Source: an uncultured beta proteobacterium (GTDB lineage: Bacteria > Pseudomonadota > Gammaproteobacteria > Burkholderiales > Burkholderiaceae). Taken from it: DNA of 10,364 nt. The stretch spans positions 1 through 10,364 of the forward strand of contig CAILON010000259.1 of assembly GCA_903835865.1 (NCBI GenBank), given 5' to 3'. Below are positions 1 to 6,711 of the stretch, piece by piece. A program made the position numbers and the translations under genes. The notes below the pieces were generated by a model, which saw only the letters and a program-made list of their open reading frames with translations, was not told where the DNA came from and searched no databases. Positions within the stretch are counted from its first letter, which is position 1, and the number at the start of each line of letters is the position of its first letter.

Positions 1-22
1 CTATTCTAGCTATTATTAGGGC

Positions 23-1369
23 ATGTTTACATATACATCAAACCAGTTTCAAGAAATCGTGGATTTTATGCTCAAAGAGGCCAAAAGAAGGGGTGCCTCA
101 GACGCAATAGCTGAAATATCTGAGGGTCAGGGGCTATCGGTTACCGTTCGTAAGGGCGAAGTAGAGACCATTGAGCAAAGTCTCGATAAGCAGGTAGGGG
201 TAACGGTTTTTTTGGGGCACCGTCGCGGCAATGCCAGTACGAGTGACTTTTCTAAGGAATCCCTCAAGGCAACTGTGGAGGCTGCGTACCATATTGCCCA
301 ACATACGGCTGAAGATAATTGTGCCGGTCCAGCAGAGCGCAAGCTCTTAGAAAAAAATCCTTTGGATTTAGATTTATTCCATCCATGGAATATTGATGCA
401 ACGCACGCGGTGGAAATTGCCCGCATTGCTGAGGGCAGCGCTTTTTCAGTGAGCAAGCAAATTCAAAATAGTGATGGTGCTTCTGTCTCAGCGCATCACG
501 CGCATTTCATGATGGGAACTTCGCATGGCTTCATGGGCGGATATCCATTTTCCAGACACTATATTTCTTGCGCACCGATTGCTACCGAGAAAGGCAAGCG
601 AGCTCGGATGCAGCGCGATGACTGGTACTCCAGTTCACGTATTCCCGAGGAGTTAGCTGATCCTGCTGCAATTGGTAAGTACGCTGCAGAACGTGCCTTA
701 TCTCGCCTCAAAGGAAGGTCGATAACGACGCGTCGTTGCCCTGTCATTTTTGAAGCGCCTTTGGCTGCTGGCTTATTGGGCGGATTAGTGCAAGCGGTTT
801 CAGGTGGGGCTTTGTATCGCCGTTCCAGCTTCTTGCTAGACAGCTTGGGCAAGCAAGTACTACCAAAACATATCAGTCTGTTTGAAGACCCTCACCTGAA
901 GGCGATGACGGGCAGCGCACCATTTGATGAGGAGGGTGTCAAAACCTCTGCTCGGACAGTAGTCAATAAAGGAATTTTGGAAGGCTACTTTTTATCAACC
1001 TACTCTGCGCGTAAATTGGGAATGCAAACCACTGGAAATGCAGGCGGATCACATCACCTGACTTTGCAAAGTAAAAAAACGCCTAAAGGCGGCTTGCCTG
1101 CTTTGCTTAAAGAAATGGGTACTGGCTTGCTAGTGACGGAATTAATGGGGCAGGGCGTGAACTATGTCACGGGTGACTATTCACGTGGGGCATTTGGTTA
1201 CTGGGTAGAGAATGGTGAAATACAGTATCCAGTCGAAGGGATCACTATTGCGGGCAATTTACGCGACATGCTTTTAGATATCGAAATGATTGGCAGTGAT
1301 GTCTTGATTCGGGGCACAAAAGAAACGGGCTCGATCTTGATTGGATCGATGACGGTTGGCGGAAAATAA
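23..1369 (+). CDS. pmbA: PmbA/TldE, subunit of the TldD-PmbA metallopeptidase
   Basis: PmbA (TldE) partners TldD in a cytoplasmic peptidase that in Enterobacteria matures microcin B17 and degrades the CcdA antitoxin; in other bacteria its substrates are mostly unknown. The 448-residue product is the usual length (E. coli about 450) and matches E. coli PmbA throughout as I recall it. The best-conserved stretches are around residues 265-283 (the YRRSSFLLDSLGKQ region), the SARKLG motif at 328-333, and the C-terminal block at about 370-413 (TELMGQGV, TGDYSRGA, WVENGEIQYPV, TIAGNL). I see no HExxH zinc motif, as expected for the PmbA rather than the TldD subunit. The start is fixed by an in-frame TAG at 17-19; the AGGG at 18-21 sits too close to the ATG to be a normal ribosome binding site. 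A later ATG at 68 would remove the N-terminal helix. No tldD is present in the window, consistent with the unlinked tldD and pmbA loci of proteobacteria. The promoter lies outside the window. Confidence 0.95.
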   Translation: MFTYTSNQFQEIVDFMLKEAKRRGASDAIAEISEGQGLSVTVRKGEVETIEQSLDKQVGVTVFLGHRRGNASTSDFSKESLKATVEAAYHIAQHTAEDNCAGPAERKLLEKNPLDLDLFHPWNIDATHAVEIARIAEGSAFSVSKQIQNSDGASVSAHHAHFMMGTSHGFMGGYPFSRHYISCAPIATEKGKRARMQRDDWYSSSRIPEELADPAAIGKYAAERALSRLKGRSITTRRCPVIFEAPLAAGLLGGLVQAVSGGALYRRSSFLLDSLGKQVLPKHISLFEDPHLKAMTGSAPFDEEGVKTSARTVVNKGILEGYFLSTYSARKLGMQTTGNAGGSHHLTLQSKKTPKGGLPALLKEMGTGLLVTELMGQGVNYVTGDYSRGAFGYWVENGEIQYPVEGITIAGNLRDMLLDIEMIGSDVLIRGTKETGSILIGSMTVGGK

Positions 1370-1387
1370 TACGGATATTCAAGACGC

Positions 1388-1396
1388 TGGAGGGAG
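1388..1396 (+). promoter_or_regulatory. Strong ribosome binding site of the TRAP binding-protein gene
   Basis: TGGAGGGAG lies with its GGAGG core nine bases before the ATG at 1403. It is the best Shine-Dalgarno match in the window and fixes this start. It suggests high translation, which fits an abundant periplasmic binding protein. Most other genes here have weak sites. Confidence 0.8.
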
Positions 1397-1402
1397 CTCA
1401 AA

Positions 1403-2485
1403 ATGCAAAGACGTTCTTTTTTAAAGAAAGCCACTCTGGGTGCTGGCGCTGCTGCTTTTGCTGCTCCAGCCATTGGCCAAAGTTTGCCAACCTTGAACTG
1501 GCGCCTCGTCTCTAGCTTTCCTAAATCTTTAGATACTTTGTATGGCACTCCTGAAATCTTCTCTAATGCATTACGCAAAGCAACCGATGGAAAATTTAAT
1601 ATCAAAGTATTTGCTGCGGGAGAGGTGGTTCCTGCTCTCCAAGTATTAGATGCTGTACAAAATGGAACGGTGGAGTGTGGACATACTGCCGGCTATTACT
1701 ACCTTGGAAAAAACAGTGCCTTTATTTTTGATACTGCCGCTCCATTTGGGATGACAGCTCGCCAACAGACCGCTTGGATGTTGCAAGGTAATGGCATGAA
1801 GTTAATGCGTGAGTTGTATGCAAGCTATAACATTGTGAATTTTCTGGGTGGCCAAACCGGTACGCAAATGGGCGGTTGGTTTCGTAAAGAAATTAAATCA
1901 CCTGCGGATTTAAAAGGTCTTAAATTTCGTATTGCTGGCTTTGCTGGACAAGTGCTGGCGAAGTTAGGGGTAGTACCTCAACAACTTCCCGCGGGCGAGA
2001 TTTACTCGGCTTTAGAAAAGGGCACGATTGATGCGGCGGAATTTGTTGGGCCTTATGACGATGAAAAGTTAGGCTTGGCAAAAGTAGCTAAAAATTATTA
2101 TTACCCTGCCTTCTGGGAAGGCGCTGCGGCACTTTCATTCCTTGTGAATAAAAAGCAATGGGATGCACTGCCACCTTCTTACCAAGCTGCATGGGAGGCT
2201 GCTGCCTTATTTGCGCATACTGATATGTGTGCCAAGTACGATGCTCTGAATCCTCCAGCACTGCAGCGCTTAGTACAAAATGGGGCCGTCTTACGTAAAT
2301 TTAATTCTTCAGTACTTGATGCTTGCTTTAAGGCAGCTGAAGAAACTTATGCCGAAGAGTCTGGTAAGAACCCGCAATTTAAAAAAATCTTTGAGGACTA
2401 TCGCGTCTTTAGAAACATGGAAGCGCAATGGTTTGGCCTAGCAGAGCAAGCCTTTGCTCAGTACAGCTTTTCTAAAAAGCTTTAA
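1403..2485 (+). CDS. TRAP transporter solute-binding protein, TakP/DctP type, Tat-exported
   Basis: This is a periplasmic substrate-binding subunit of a tripartite ATP-independent (TRAP) transporter, a class that takes up organic acids using the sodium gradient. The 360 residues begin with a twin-arginine signal: RRSFLKK at 3-9, an Ala/Gly-rich hydrophobic stretch at about 10-24, and probable cleavage near AIGQ at 23-26. The mature part has the TakP-like pattern: SFPKSLDT at 38-45, FAAGE at 70-74, DAVQNGTVE at 83-91, GGWFRKEI at 157-164, Arg176 in the ligand-binding strand, AAEFVGPYDDEKLG at 211-224 and FWEG at 237-240. By recalled comparison with Rhodobacter TakP, Gln155, Glu213 and Glu239 match the sodium/2-oxoacid site, so a keto acid or similar monocarboxylate is a reasonable guess, but the substrate is not proven. 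No DctQ or DctM membrane genes are adjacent. The gap to pmbA is 33 nt, so co-transcription is possible. The stop codon directly abuts the stop of the convergent folA. Confidence 0.9.
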   Translation: MQRRSFLKKATLGAGAAAFAAPAIGQSLPTLNWRLVSSFPKSLDTLYGTPEIFSNALRKATDGKFNIKVFAAGEVVPALQVLDAVQNGTVECGHTAGYYYLGKNSAFIFDTAAPFGMTARQQTAWMLQGNGMKLMRELYASYNIVNFLGGQTGTQMGGWFRKEIKSPADLKGLKFRIAGFAGQVLAKLGVVPQQLPAGEIYSALEKGTIDAAEFVGPYDDEKLGLAKVAKNYYYPAFWEGAAALSFLVNKKQWDALPPSYQAAWEAAALFAHTDMCAKYDALNPPALQRLVQNGAVLRKFNSSVLDACFKAAEETYAEESGKNPQFKKIFEDYRVFRNMEAQWFGLAEQAFAQYSFSKKL

Positions 2486-2490
2486 TTATT
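2465..2490 (+). terminator. Possible weak intrinsic terminator at the end of the TRAP binding-protein gene
   Basis: AGCTTTT (2465-2471) and AAAAGCT (2475-2481) form a 7-bp stem with a 3-nt CTA loop, followed by a T/A-rich run (TTAATTATT). The stem lies inside the last codons of the gene. It is AT-rich, so termination would be weak. Read on the minus strand it has no following T tract, so it does not serve folA. Confidence 0.35.
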
Positions 2491-2974
2491 TACGCTCAAG
2501 TGTGATGAAGTTGAAAGTAATTTCACCTTCTGAGCCTGGGGTACGCTCGATTTCTTGCCATTGACTGGGATTGGGCACTTCAAAGAAAGTGTCACCACCT
2601 TCAATATCGAGATTGATTTCAGTAATGAATAAGCGATCTGCTTTAGCGAAGGCCTGCTTAAACAGTTGCTCTCCGCCAATGACAAAGACGCGAGGGCTTT
2701 CGCTTAAACGATCAAGTGCTTCATCTAGGGATCCGGCAACTTCAGCACCTGTCAGCGCAAGGTCTGGATTACGACTAACAACAATATTGCGGCGACCAGG
2801 AAGAGGGCGACCAATCGATTCCCAAGTTTTGCGACCCATGATGACAGGAAAGCCCATGGTAACGCGCTTAAAGAATTGAAGATCTGCTGAAATTTTCCAG
2901 GGCATCTGGTTGTCGCGTCCAATCACATGATTGCGCGAGCGTGCAACGATCATGGAAATAGCAGGCTGAGTCAT
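2486..2974 (-). CDS. folA: Dihydrofolate reductase
   Basis: FolA reduces 7,8-dihydrofolate to tetrahydrofolate with NADPH in the cytoplasm and is the target of trimethoprim. The 162 residues match the chromosomal type in length (E. coli 159). Visible motifs are MIVARSRNHVIG at 8-19, the Met20-loop MPW at 24-26, the catalytic acid Asp31 in ISADLQFFKR (equivalent to E. coli Asp27), the cofactor motif GRKTWESIG at 47-55, GRRNIVVSR just after it, and the second cofactor motif FVIGGEQLF near residues 96-104. It follows thyA by 13 nt; the pair is functional because ThyA makes the dihydrofolate that FolA recycles. The ribosome binding site is weak (AAGAG about 12 nt upstream), so coupling to thyA translation is plausible. 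Its stop codon abuts the stop of the convergent TRAP gene with no spacer. Confidence 0.96.
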   Translation of the reverse strand: MTQPAISMIVARSRNHVIGRDNQMPWKISADLQFFKRVTMGFPVIMGRKTWESIGRPLPGRRNIVVSRNPDLALTGAEVAGSLDEALDRLSESPRVFVIGGEQLFKQAFAKADRLFITEINLDIEGGDTFFEVPNPSQWQEIERTPGSEGEITFNFITLERK

Positions 2975-2987
2975 ATGGAAAGTGCTC

Positions 2988-3782
2988 TTAAATTGCTACT
3001 GGAGCTTTAATGTGGGGATGACATTCGTAGCCAGTAATTTCAAAATCCTCAAATTCATAGTCAAAAATAGAATCTGGTTTACGCAGAATAGTGAGTTTAG
3101 GCAGTGGGAAGAAATCTCTGGAGAGCTGAAGATCTACTTGCTCAAGATGATTGCTGTAAAGATGACAATCACCGCCTGTCCAAATGAAGTCCCCAACTGC
3201 TAGATTGCATTGCTGCGCCACCATATGGGTCAATAATGCATAGCTAGCGATATTAAAGGGAACGCCCAAGAAAATATCGGCACTACGTTGATAGAGTTGG
3301 CAAGAAAGTTTGCCCTCAGCTACGTAGAACTGGAAGAAGGCATGACAAGGGGCTAGCGCCATGCGAGGAATATCCGCAACGTTCCAAGCTGAAACAATGA
3401 TTCGGCGTGAATCAGGATTGTTCTTGATGGATGCAATTACCTCGGCAATTTGATCAATGTGTTGACCATTTGGTGCGGGCCATGAACGCCATTGATAACC
3501 ATAAATAGGGCCTAACTCACCGTCAGGCGCAGCCCATTCATTCCAGATGGAGACCCCACGCTCTTTAAGCCAATTGTTATTGGTGCTTCCTTTGAGAAAC
3601 CAGAGCAATTCGTAAATGATGGATTTGAGGTGCAGTTTTTTTGTAGTCACCATCGGAAAGCCATCAGCTAAATTAAAGCGCATCTGGTGTCCAAATACAG
3701 AGATGGTTCCTGTGCCAGTCCTATCGGACTTTTGGGCGCCCTTGGCTAGGACTTCTTTCATGAGTTCGTGATATTGGCGCAT
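2988..3782 (-). CDS. thyA: Thymidylate synthase
   Basis: ThyA methylates dUMP to dTMP using 5,10-methylenetetrahydrofolate as both carbon donor and reductant, releasing dihydrofolate. The product is 264 residues, the same as E. coli ThyA, and the numbering coincides: catalytic Cys146 in [10 protein letters not shown], phosphate-binding Arg21 (SDRTGTGT at 19-26) and Arg126-Arg127 (PDSRRI), Glu58 and Trp80 in the folate pocket, and the [18 protein letters not shown] substrate-binding block, with the C-terminus ending KAPVAI as in E. coli. It is the classical folate-dependent enzyme and unrelated to flavin-dependent ThyX. The gap to the upstream reductase gene is 36 nt. I see no good Shine-Dalgarno sequence before the ATG; the preceding bases are AT-rich. 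It lies directly upstream of folA. Confidence 0.98.
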   Translation of the reverse strand: MRQYHELMKEVLAKGAQKSDRTGTGTISVFGHQMRFNLADGFPMVTTKKLHLKSIIYELLWFLKGSTNNNWLKERGVSIWNEWAAPDGELGPIYGYQWRSWPAPNGQHIDQIAEVIASIKNNPDSRRIIVSAWNVADIPRMALAPCHAFFQFYVAEGKLSCQLYQRSADIFLGVPFNIASYALLTHMVAQQCNLAVGDFIWTGGDCHLYSNHLEQVDLQLSRDFFPLPKLTILRKPDSIFDYEFEDFEITGYECHPHIKAPVAI

Positions 3783-3818
3783 ACAAAATTCGCTAAAAAT
3801 GAATAGCTATAGGATAAC

Positions 3819-4865
3819 TTACTCGGATGTGTTTGGCTTCACCCCAAGAACCTTATGCAACTTAGGGGAGGTGGTAGTGTATTGAAGCTGAATCTGCTTT
3901 TCGGGATGAAGGTACTCTGCGGCGGCAAAGGCAGCTAAGGCAGCTTCATGAAAGCCCGACAGAATGAGTTTTTTCTTGCCGGGATAAACATTAATATCGC
4001 CCACCGCATAAATCCCAGGGATGCTGGTCTCAAATTTTTGAGTGTCTACAGCAATTTGTTTTCGATCAATCTCTAGGCCCCAGTCAGCAATTGGACCAAG
4101 CTTAGGGGAAAGACCAAAAAAGATTAATAGATCATCCAAGGGAAGCAATTGTGTTTTGCCATCAATATCAGTGAAGGCAATTTCAGAAAGGCGATTGTTA
4201 ACAGTCTCATAGCCAGTAATTTGACCAATGAGCAATCGCATCTTGTTAGTCGCACAAAGTTCACGCATTTTTTTAATGGCGAGAGGGGCAGCTTTAAATT
4301 CATCACGACGATGAATGAGGGTAAGGCTAGCAGCTTTATCGGCAAAGTGAAGTGCCCAGTCTAAGGCTGCATCACCGCCACCACAAATCACCAAGTGTTT
4401 ACCCATAAATTGCTCAGGATGTTTGACGCGATAAAAGACTTGCTGGTCATCAAAGGCTGATAGACCTTCCAGATTAAGGATCCGTGGTTGAAAGGCGCCA
4501 ACCCCTGCGGCAATAAAGATGGTCCTGCTAAGAAAGTGCTCATCCTTTGAGGTGCTAATTAAAAAGCGCCCATCGGCTTGTTGCTTGAGCTCTGTGACTT
4601 CTTGATCCAAATGAAACTGAGCGCCAAATGGCTCAATTTGCTTGAGTAAATTATTGGTCAGCTCCCGCCCTGTACATACGGGGATAGCTGGTATGTCGTA
4701 GATAGGCTTATCGGGATAAAGCTCGATACATTGACCCCCGACCTCCGGTAATGAATCAATGACATGCACTTTAATTTCAAGAAGCCCAAGCTCAAAGACC
4801 TGGAAGAGGCCCACCGGGCCAGCGCCAATTATGACCGCGTCGGTTTGGATGGGTGAGTGCAACAC
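3819..4865 (-). CDS. Ferredoxin-NADP+ reductase of the thioredoxin-reductase-like type
   Basis: This FAD flavoprotein probably passes electrons between NADP(H) and ferredoxin. The 348 residues show an FAD-binding GAGPVG at 14-19, EVGGQC at 41-46, an NADP-binding CGGGDAALD at 161-169 followed by HRR at 185-187 (basic residues typical of NADPH preference), and a second FAD motif GIYAVGDI at 284-291. It lacks the redox CxxC of thioredoxin reductase and has a C-terminal extension ([14 protein letters not shown] at 329-342), both marks of the YumC-like ferredoxin-NADP reductases. Its gene follows that of ferredoxin fdxA by 26 nt, which supports FdxA as partner, though that pairing is inference. 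The start is GTG (4865-4863); it leaves a normal-length N-terminus before the FAD motif, and the next codon, TTG, is a possible alternative. Its family assignment is firm; its in vivo direction of electron flow is not known. Confidence 0.9.
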   Translation of the reverse strand: MLHSPIQTDAVIIGAGPVGLFQVFELGLLEIKVHVIDSLPEVGGQCIELYPDKPIYDIPAIPVCTGRELTNNLLKQIEPFGAQFHLDQEVTELKQQADGRFLISTSKDEHFLSRTIFIAAGVGAFQPRILNLEGLSAFDDQQVFYRVKHPEQFMGKHLVICGGGDAALDWALHFADKAASLTLIHRRDEFKAAPLAIKKMRELCATNKMRLLIGQITGYETVNNRLSEIAFTDIDGKTQLLPLDDLLIFFGLSPKLGPIADWGLEIDRKQIAVDTQKFETSIPGIYAVGDINVYPGKKKLILSGFHEAALAAFAAAEYLHPEKQIQLQYTTTSPKLHKVLGVKPNTSE

Positions 4866-4891
4866 GAATTCTCGAAGAGCTGAGGAAAGGT

Positions 4892-5215
4892 TTACTTCAC
4901 CAACTGATCAAGCTTGCTCTTCACGTCTTTCCATTCGTCTGCATCTGGAAGGGCGGCTTTGGACTTTGTAATAGATGTCCAGCCAGGAGAAAGCTCAGCA
5001 TTTAATTTGATAAATGCCTGTTGGTCACCAGGCACATCATCCTCCGCATAGATAGCATTGACTGGGCACTCTGGCACGCAGACAGCGCAGTCAATACATT
5101 CATCGGGATCGATTACCAAGAAGTTTGGACCTTCGCGAAAGCAATCCACTGGGCAAACGTCAACGCAGTCAGTGTATTTGCAGCGGATGCAGGATTCGGT
5201 AACAACATAAGTCAT
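4892..5215 (-). CDS. fdxA: 7Fe ferredoxin ([3Fe-4S][4Fe-4S]), FdxA/FdI type
   Basis: This is a small cytoplasmic low-potential electron carrier. The 107 residues match Azotobacter ferredoxin I in length and pattern, with one residue added by the initiator Met. The nine cysteines are at 9, 12, 17, 21, 25, 40, 43, 46 and 50. By the FdI precedent, Cys9, 17 and 50 would hold the 3Fe cluster, and Cys21, 40, 43 and 46 the 4Fe cluster, with Cys12 and Cys25 free; Cys25 sits where FdI has its redox-relevant free cysteine. The C-terminal part (about 60-107, NAELSPGW, then [14 protein letters not shown]) is the extension that wraps the core in FdI. It is first in a minus-strand run with the ferredoxin reductase, thyA and folA. 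Upstream is a 117-nt divergent region holding a candidate promoter and an inverted repeat in the leader. The ribosome binding site is weak. Confidence 0.95.
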   Translation of the reverse strand: MTYVVTESCIRCKYTDCVDVCPVDCFREGPNFLVIDPDECIDCAVCVPECPVNAIYAEDDVPGDQQAFIKLNAELSPGWTSITKSKAALPDADEWKDVKSKLDQLVK

Positions 5216-5232
5216 GGCGTTCTATTTCTAGA

Positions 5233-5248
5233 GCCTCAAGATTGAGGC
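5233..5248. repeat. Perfect-armed inverted repeat in the fdxA leader
   Basis: GCCTCAA and TTGAGGC form 7-bp arms around a 2-nt centre (16 bp in all). It ends 17 bp before the fdxA start codon. As RNA it would make a short hairpin (about six pairs with an AGAT loop) in the fdxA 5' leader; as DNA it could be a dimer operator between fdxA and the divergent dehydrogenase. It is not followed by a T tract, so it is not a terminator. A further TTGAGG is at 5314-5319. Confidence 0.5.
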
Positions 5249-5267
5249 GGTAAGTGATAAAAACATT

Positions 5268-5308
5268 ATTTTAGCTGAATTAGCCTATTTTTCAGGCAAA
5301 AGGGTCAA
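5268..5308 (-). promoter_or_regulatory. Candidate sigma-70 promoter of the fdxA run
   Basis: Two overlapping possibilities are visible on the minus strand. One is TTGACC (5303-5308) with an 18-bp spacer to GCTAAT (5279-5284); the other is CTGAAA (5290-5295) with a 16-bp spacer to TAAAAT (5268-5273). Either would give a leader of roughly 45 to 60 nt that carries the inverted repeat at 5233-5248. I cannot separate them by eye. I found no equally convincing promoter for the divergent dehydrogenase in the same gap. Confidence 0.4.
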
Positions 5309-5332
5309 TTTAGTTGAGGTAAAGTCTCCCCT

Positions 5333-6325
5333 ATGAATACACAGACTAAACCTAAAATCCTGGTTGCTCGGGCCATATTCCCTGAGGCTTTGGCCAAATT
5401 AGAGGAGTCTTTCGTGGTTCGTTCAAATCAGACGGATCAGGTCTTCACCCCAGAAGAGTTGCAAAAAGAGCTCGCAAGTGTAGTAGGGGCATTAGTCGCT
5501 GGTAGCGAACGCATTGATGCGAGCGCTTTAGCCAATGCAAAAAATTTGAAGGTCGTAGCTAATATTTCAGTGGGCTATAACAATTTCGATGTTCCAGCGA
5601 TGACTGCGGCAGGTGTCATGGCAACCAACACGCCTGATGTATTGACCGATACCACGGCTGATTTTGGTTTTGCATTACTGATGGCAACTGCGCGCCGCAT
5701 TACGGAGTCAGAGCATTGGGTAAGAAATGGGCATTGGGATAAGTGGTCGATTGTGAATAACCCGCTAGGCATGGATTTGCATCACAGTACCATTGGCATT
5801 ATTGGTATGGGTCGCATTGGGCATGGCATTGCAAAGCGTGCCTTAGGTTTTGATATGAATGTGATTTATCACAATCGCAGTCGTCTATCTGAGTCTGACG
5901 AAAAAGCTTGCGGCGCTAAGTATGTATCGAAAGAGGAATTATTAAAAACCGCTGATCATGTCGTGTTGGTATTGCCTTATACGGCAGAGAATCACCACAC
6001 CATTGGCGCCAAAGAAATTGCCCTGATGAAGCCGACTGCAACCCTTATAAACATTGCCCGTGGCGGGATAGTAGATGATGCAGCTCTAGCTCAAGCTCTT
6101 AAAGAAAACAAGATCTTTGCTGCTGGTCTAGACGTGTTTGAAGGCGAGCCAAGTGTACATTCAGAATTACTTCAATTGAGTAATGTCGTATTGGCTCCCC
6201 ATATTGCTAGCGCTACAGAAAAGACGCGCAGAGCAATGGTGGATCTGGCGATTGATAATTTACGGACTGCATTAGCGGGTAAGAAGCCGCCTAGCTTAAT
6301 TAATACTGAATTGTTTAAAGCTTAA
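5333..6325 (+). CDS. D-isomer-specific 2-hydroxyacid dehydrogenase, glyoxylate/hydroxypyruvate reductase type
   Basis: This NAD(P)H-dependent cytoplasmic enzyme probably reduces glyoxylate to glycolate and/or hydroxypyruvate to glycerate. The 330 residues have the family layout: a split substrate domain (1-100 and about 295-330) around a Rossmann domain with GIIGMGRIG at 155-163. Catalytic residues are Arg243 (NIARGG), Glu272 (DVFEGEP) and His290 (APHIASAT). After the second Rossmann strand comes YHNRSR at 179-184; lack of an acidic residue and presence of Arg/Ser favour NADP over NAD. The pattern NISVGYNNFDV at 77-87 is typical of the GRHPR/GhrB branch; gluconate 2-ketoreductase activity is also possible, so I give no symbol. 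A GAGG at 5316-5319 lies 13 nt before the ATG, rather far. It is divergent from fdxA, monocistronic, and ends at a strong terminator. Confidence 0.92.
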   Translation: MNTQTKPKILVARAIFPEALAKLEESFVVRSNQTDQVFTPEELQKELASVVGALVAGSERIDASALANAKNLKVVANISVGYNNFDVPAMTAAGVMATNTPDVLTDTTADFGFALLMATARRITESEHWVRNGHWDKWSIVNNPLGMDLHHSTIGIIGMGRIGHGIAKRALGFDMNVIYHNRSRLSESDEKACGAKYVSKEELLKTADHVVLVLPYTAENHHTIGAKEIALMKPTATLINIARGGIVDDAALAQALKENKIFAAGLDVFEGEPSVHSELLQLSNVVLAPHIASATEKTRRAMVDLAIDNLRTALAGKKPPSLINTELFKA

Positions 6326-6353
6326 TAAACAAGATCAAAGTTAAAAAAGTAAA

Positions 6354-6395
6354 AAGCCGAACTGAGTAACTACTGAGTTCGGCTTAATATTTTTT
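6354..6395. terminator. Strong bidirectional rho-independent terminator
   Basis: AAGCCGAACT (6354-6363) pairs with AGTTCGGCTT (6376-6385) in a perfect 10-bp stem. It is extended past a G-G mismatch by three more pairs around an AACT loop. On the plus strand it is followed by AATATTTTTT (ends the dehydrogenase, 28 nt after its stop). On the minus strand it is followed by TTTTTACTTTTTT (ends the moaA-mobA-moeA-membrane protein run). It therefore serves both converging units. Confidence 0.9.
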
Positions 6396-6405
6396 GAGAT
6401 ACCGT

Positions 6406-6699
6406 TTATTCGGATTCGATTTCTTCGGGGAGTTCACGCAGGGCTAGCTCAATACCGCCAAATTTACCCGCTACCCAGTTATACACTTTGCAGGCAATCC
6501 ATAACAACCCAAAGCCAAGCAAGGCATTCAGGATGAGGGCTGAGAGTACAGTAAATCCGGGGATTGCACCATCTCGAATGAAGGCCACAAACAGTGCCAG
6601 TAAAACGATGGGGACTGAGAAGCACAGGTAGACCAAAACTAAAGTTTTGGCGGTATGCATAGGGTCGAGGAAGACGAGTTCTTTTTTGCTAAGTTTCAT
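6406..6699 (-). CDS. Small two-helix inner-membrane protein of unknown function (DUF3566-like)
   Basis: I do not know a function for this 97-residue protein. It has a charged N-terminus with an LDPMHTAK motif (11-18), a hydrophobic segment at about 19-41, a short polar turn with Arg-Asp at 42-43, a second hydrophobic segment at about 50-71, then YNWVAGKFGGIEL (73-85) and an acidic tail (LPEEIESE, 90-97). Both ends should lie on the same side of the membrane, probably the cytoplasm. The combination of a DP motif before the first helix and a YN-x-A-x-x-GGIE motif after the last resembles, from memory, the actinobacterial DUF3566 membrane domain; this is a resemblance, not a tested match. It starts 12 nt after moeA, is the last gene before the shared terminator, and so probably is co-transcribed with molybdenum-cofactor genes. 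That position alone does not show a role in cofactor synthesis. Confidence 0.75.
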   Translation of the reverse strand: MKLSKKELVFLDPMHTAKTLVLVYLCFSVPIVLLALFVAFIRDGAIPGFTVLSALILNALLGFGLLWIACKVYNWVAGKFGGIELALRELPEEIESE

Positions 6700-6711
6700 G
6701 ATGACGCAATC

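Noticed and set aside
1..22. Upstream gene end or extended PmbA N-terminus
   Set aside because: The bases are AT-rich with an in-frame TAG at 17-19; there is too little sequence to call anything.
1198..1605. Antisense reading frame of 135 codons across the pmbA/TRAP junction
   Set aside because: It lies opposite two well-supported genes, has no recognisable motif, and its composition is what the reverse strand of those genes would give.
2571..3203. Plus-strand open frames opposite folA and thyA
   Set aside because: Both overlap strongly conserved enzymes and have no family features or ribosome binding sites.
5242..5325. Promoter for the divergent dehydrogenase (TTGAGG with TATTTT, or TAAAGT at 5320-5325)
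   Set aside because: The first pair has a 19-bp spacer and poor hexamers; the second lacks a -35 box. Neither was strong enough to list.
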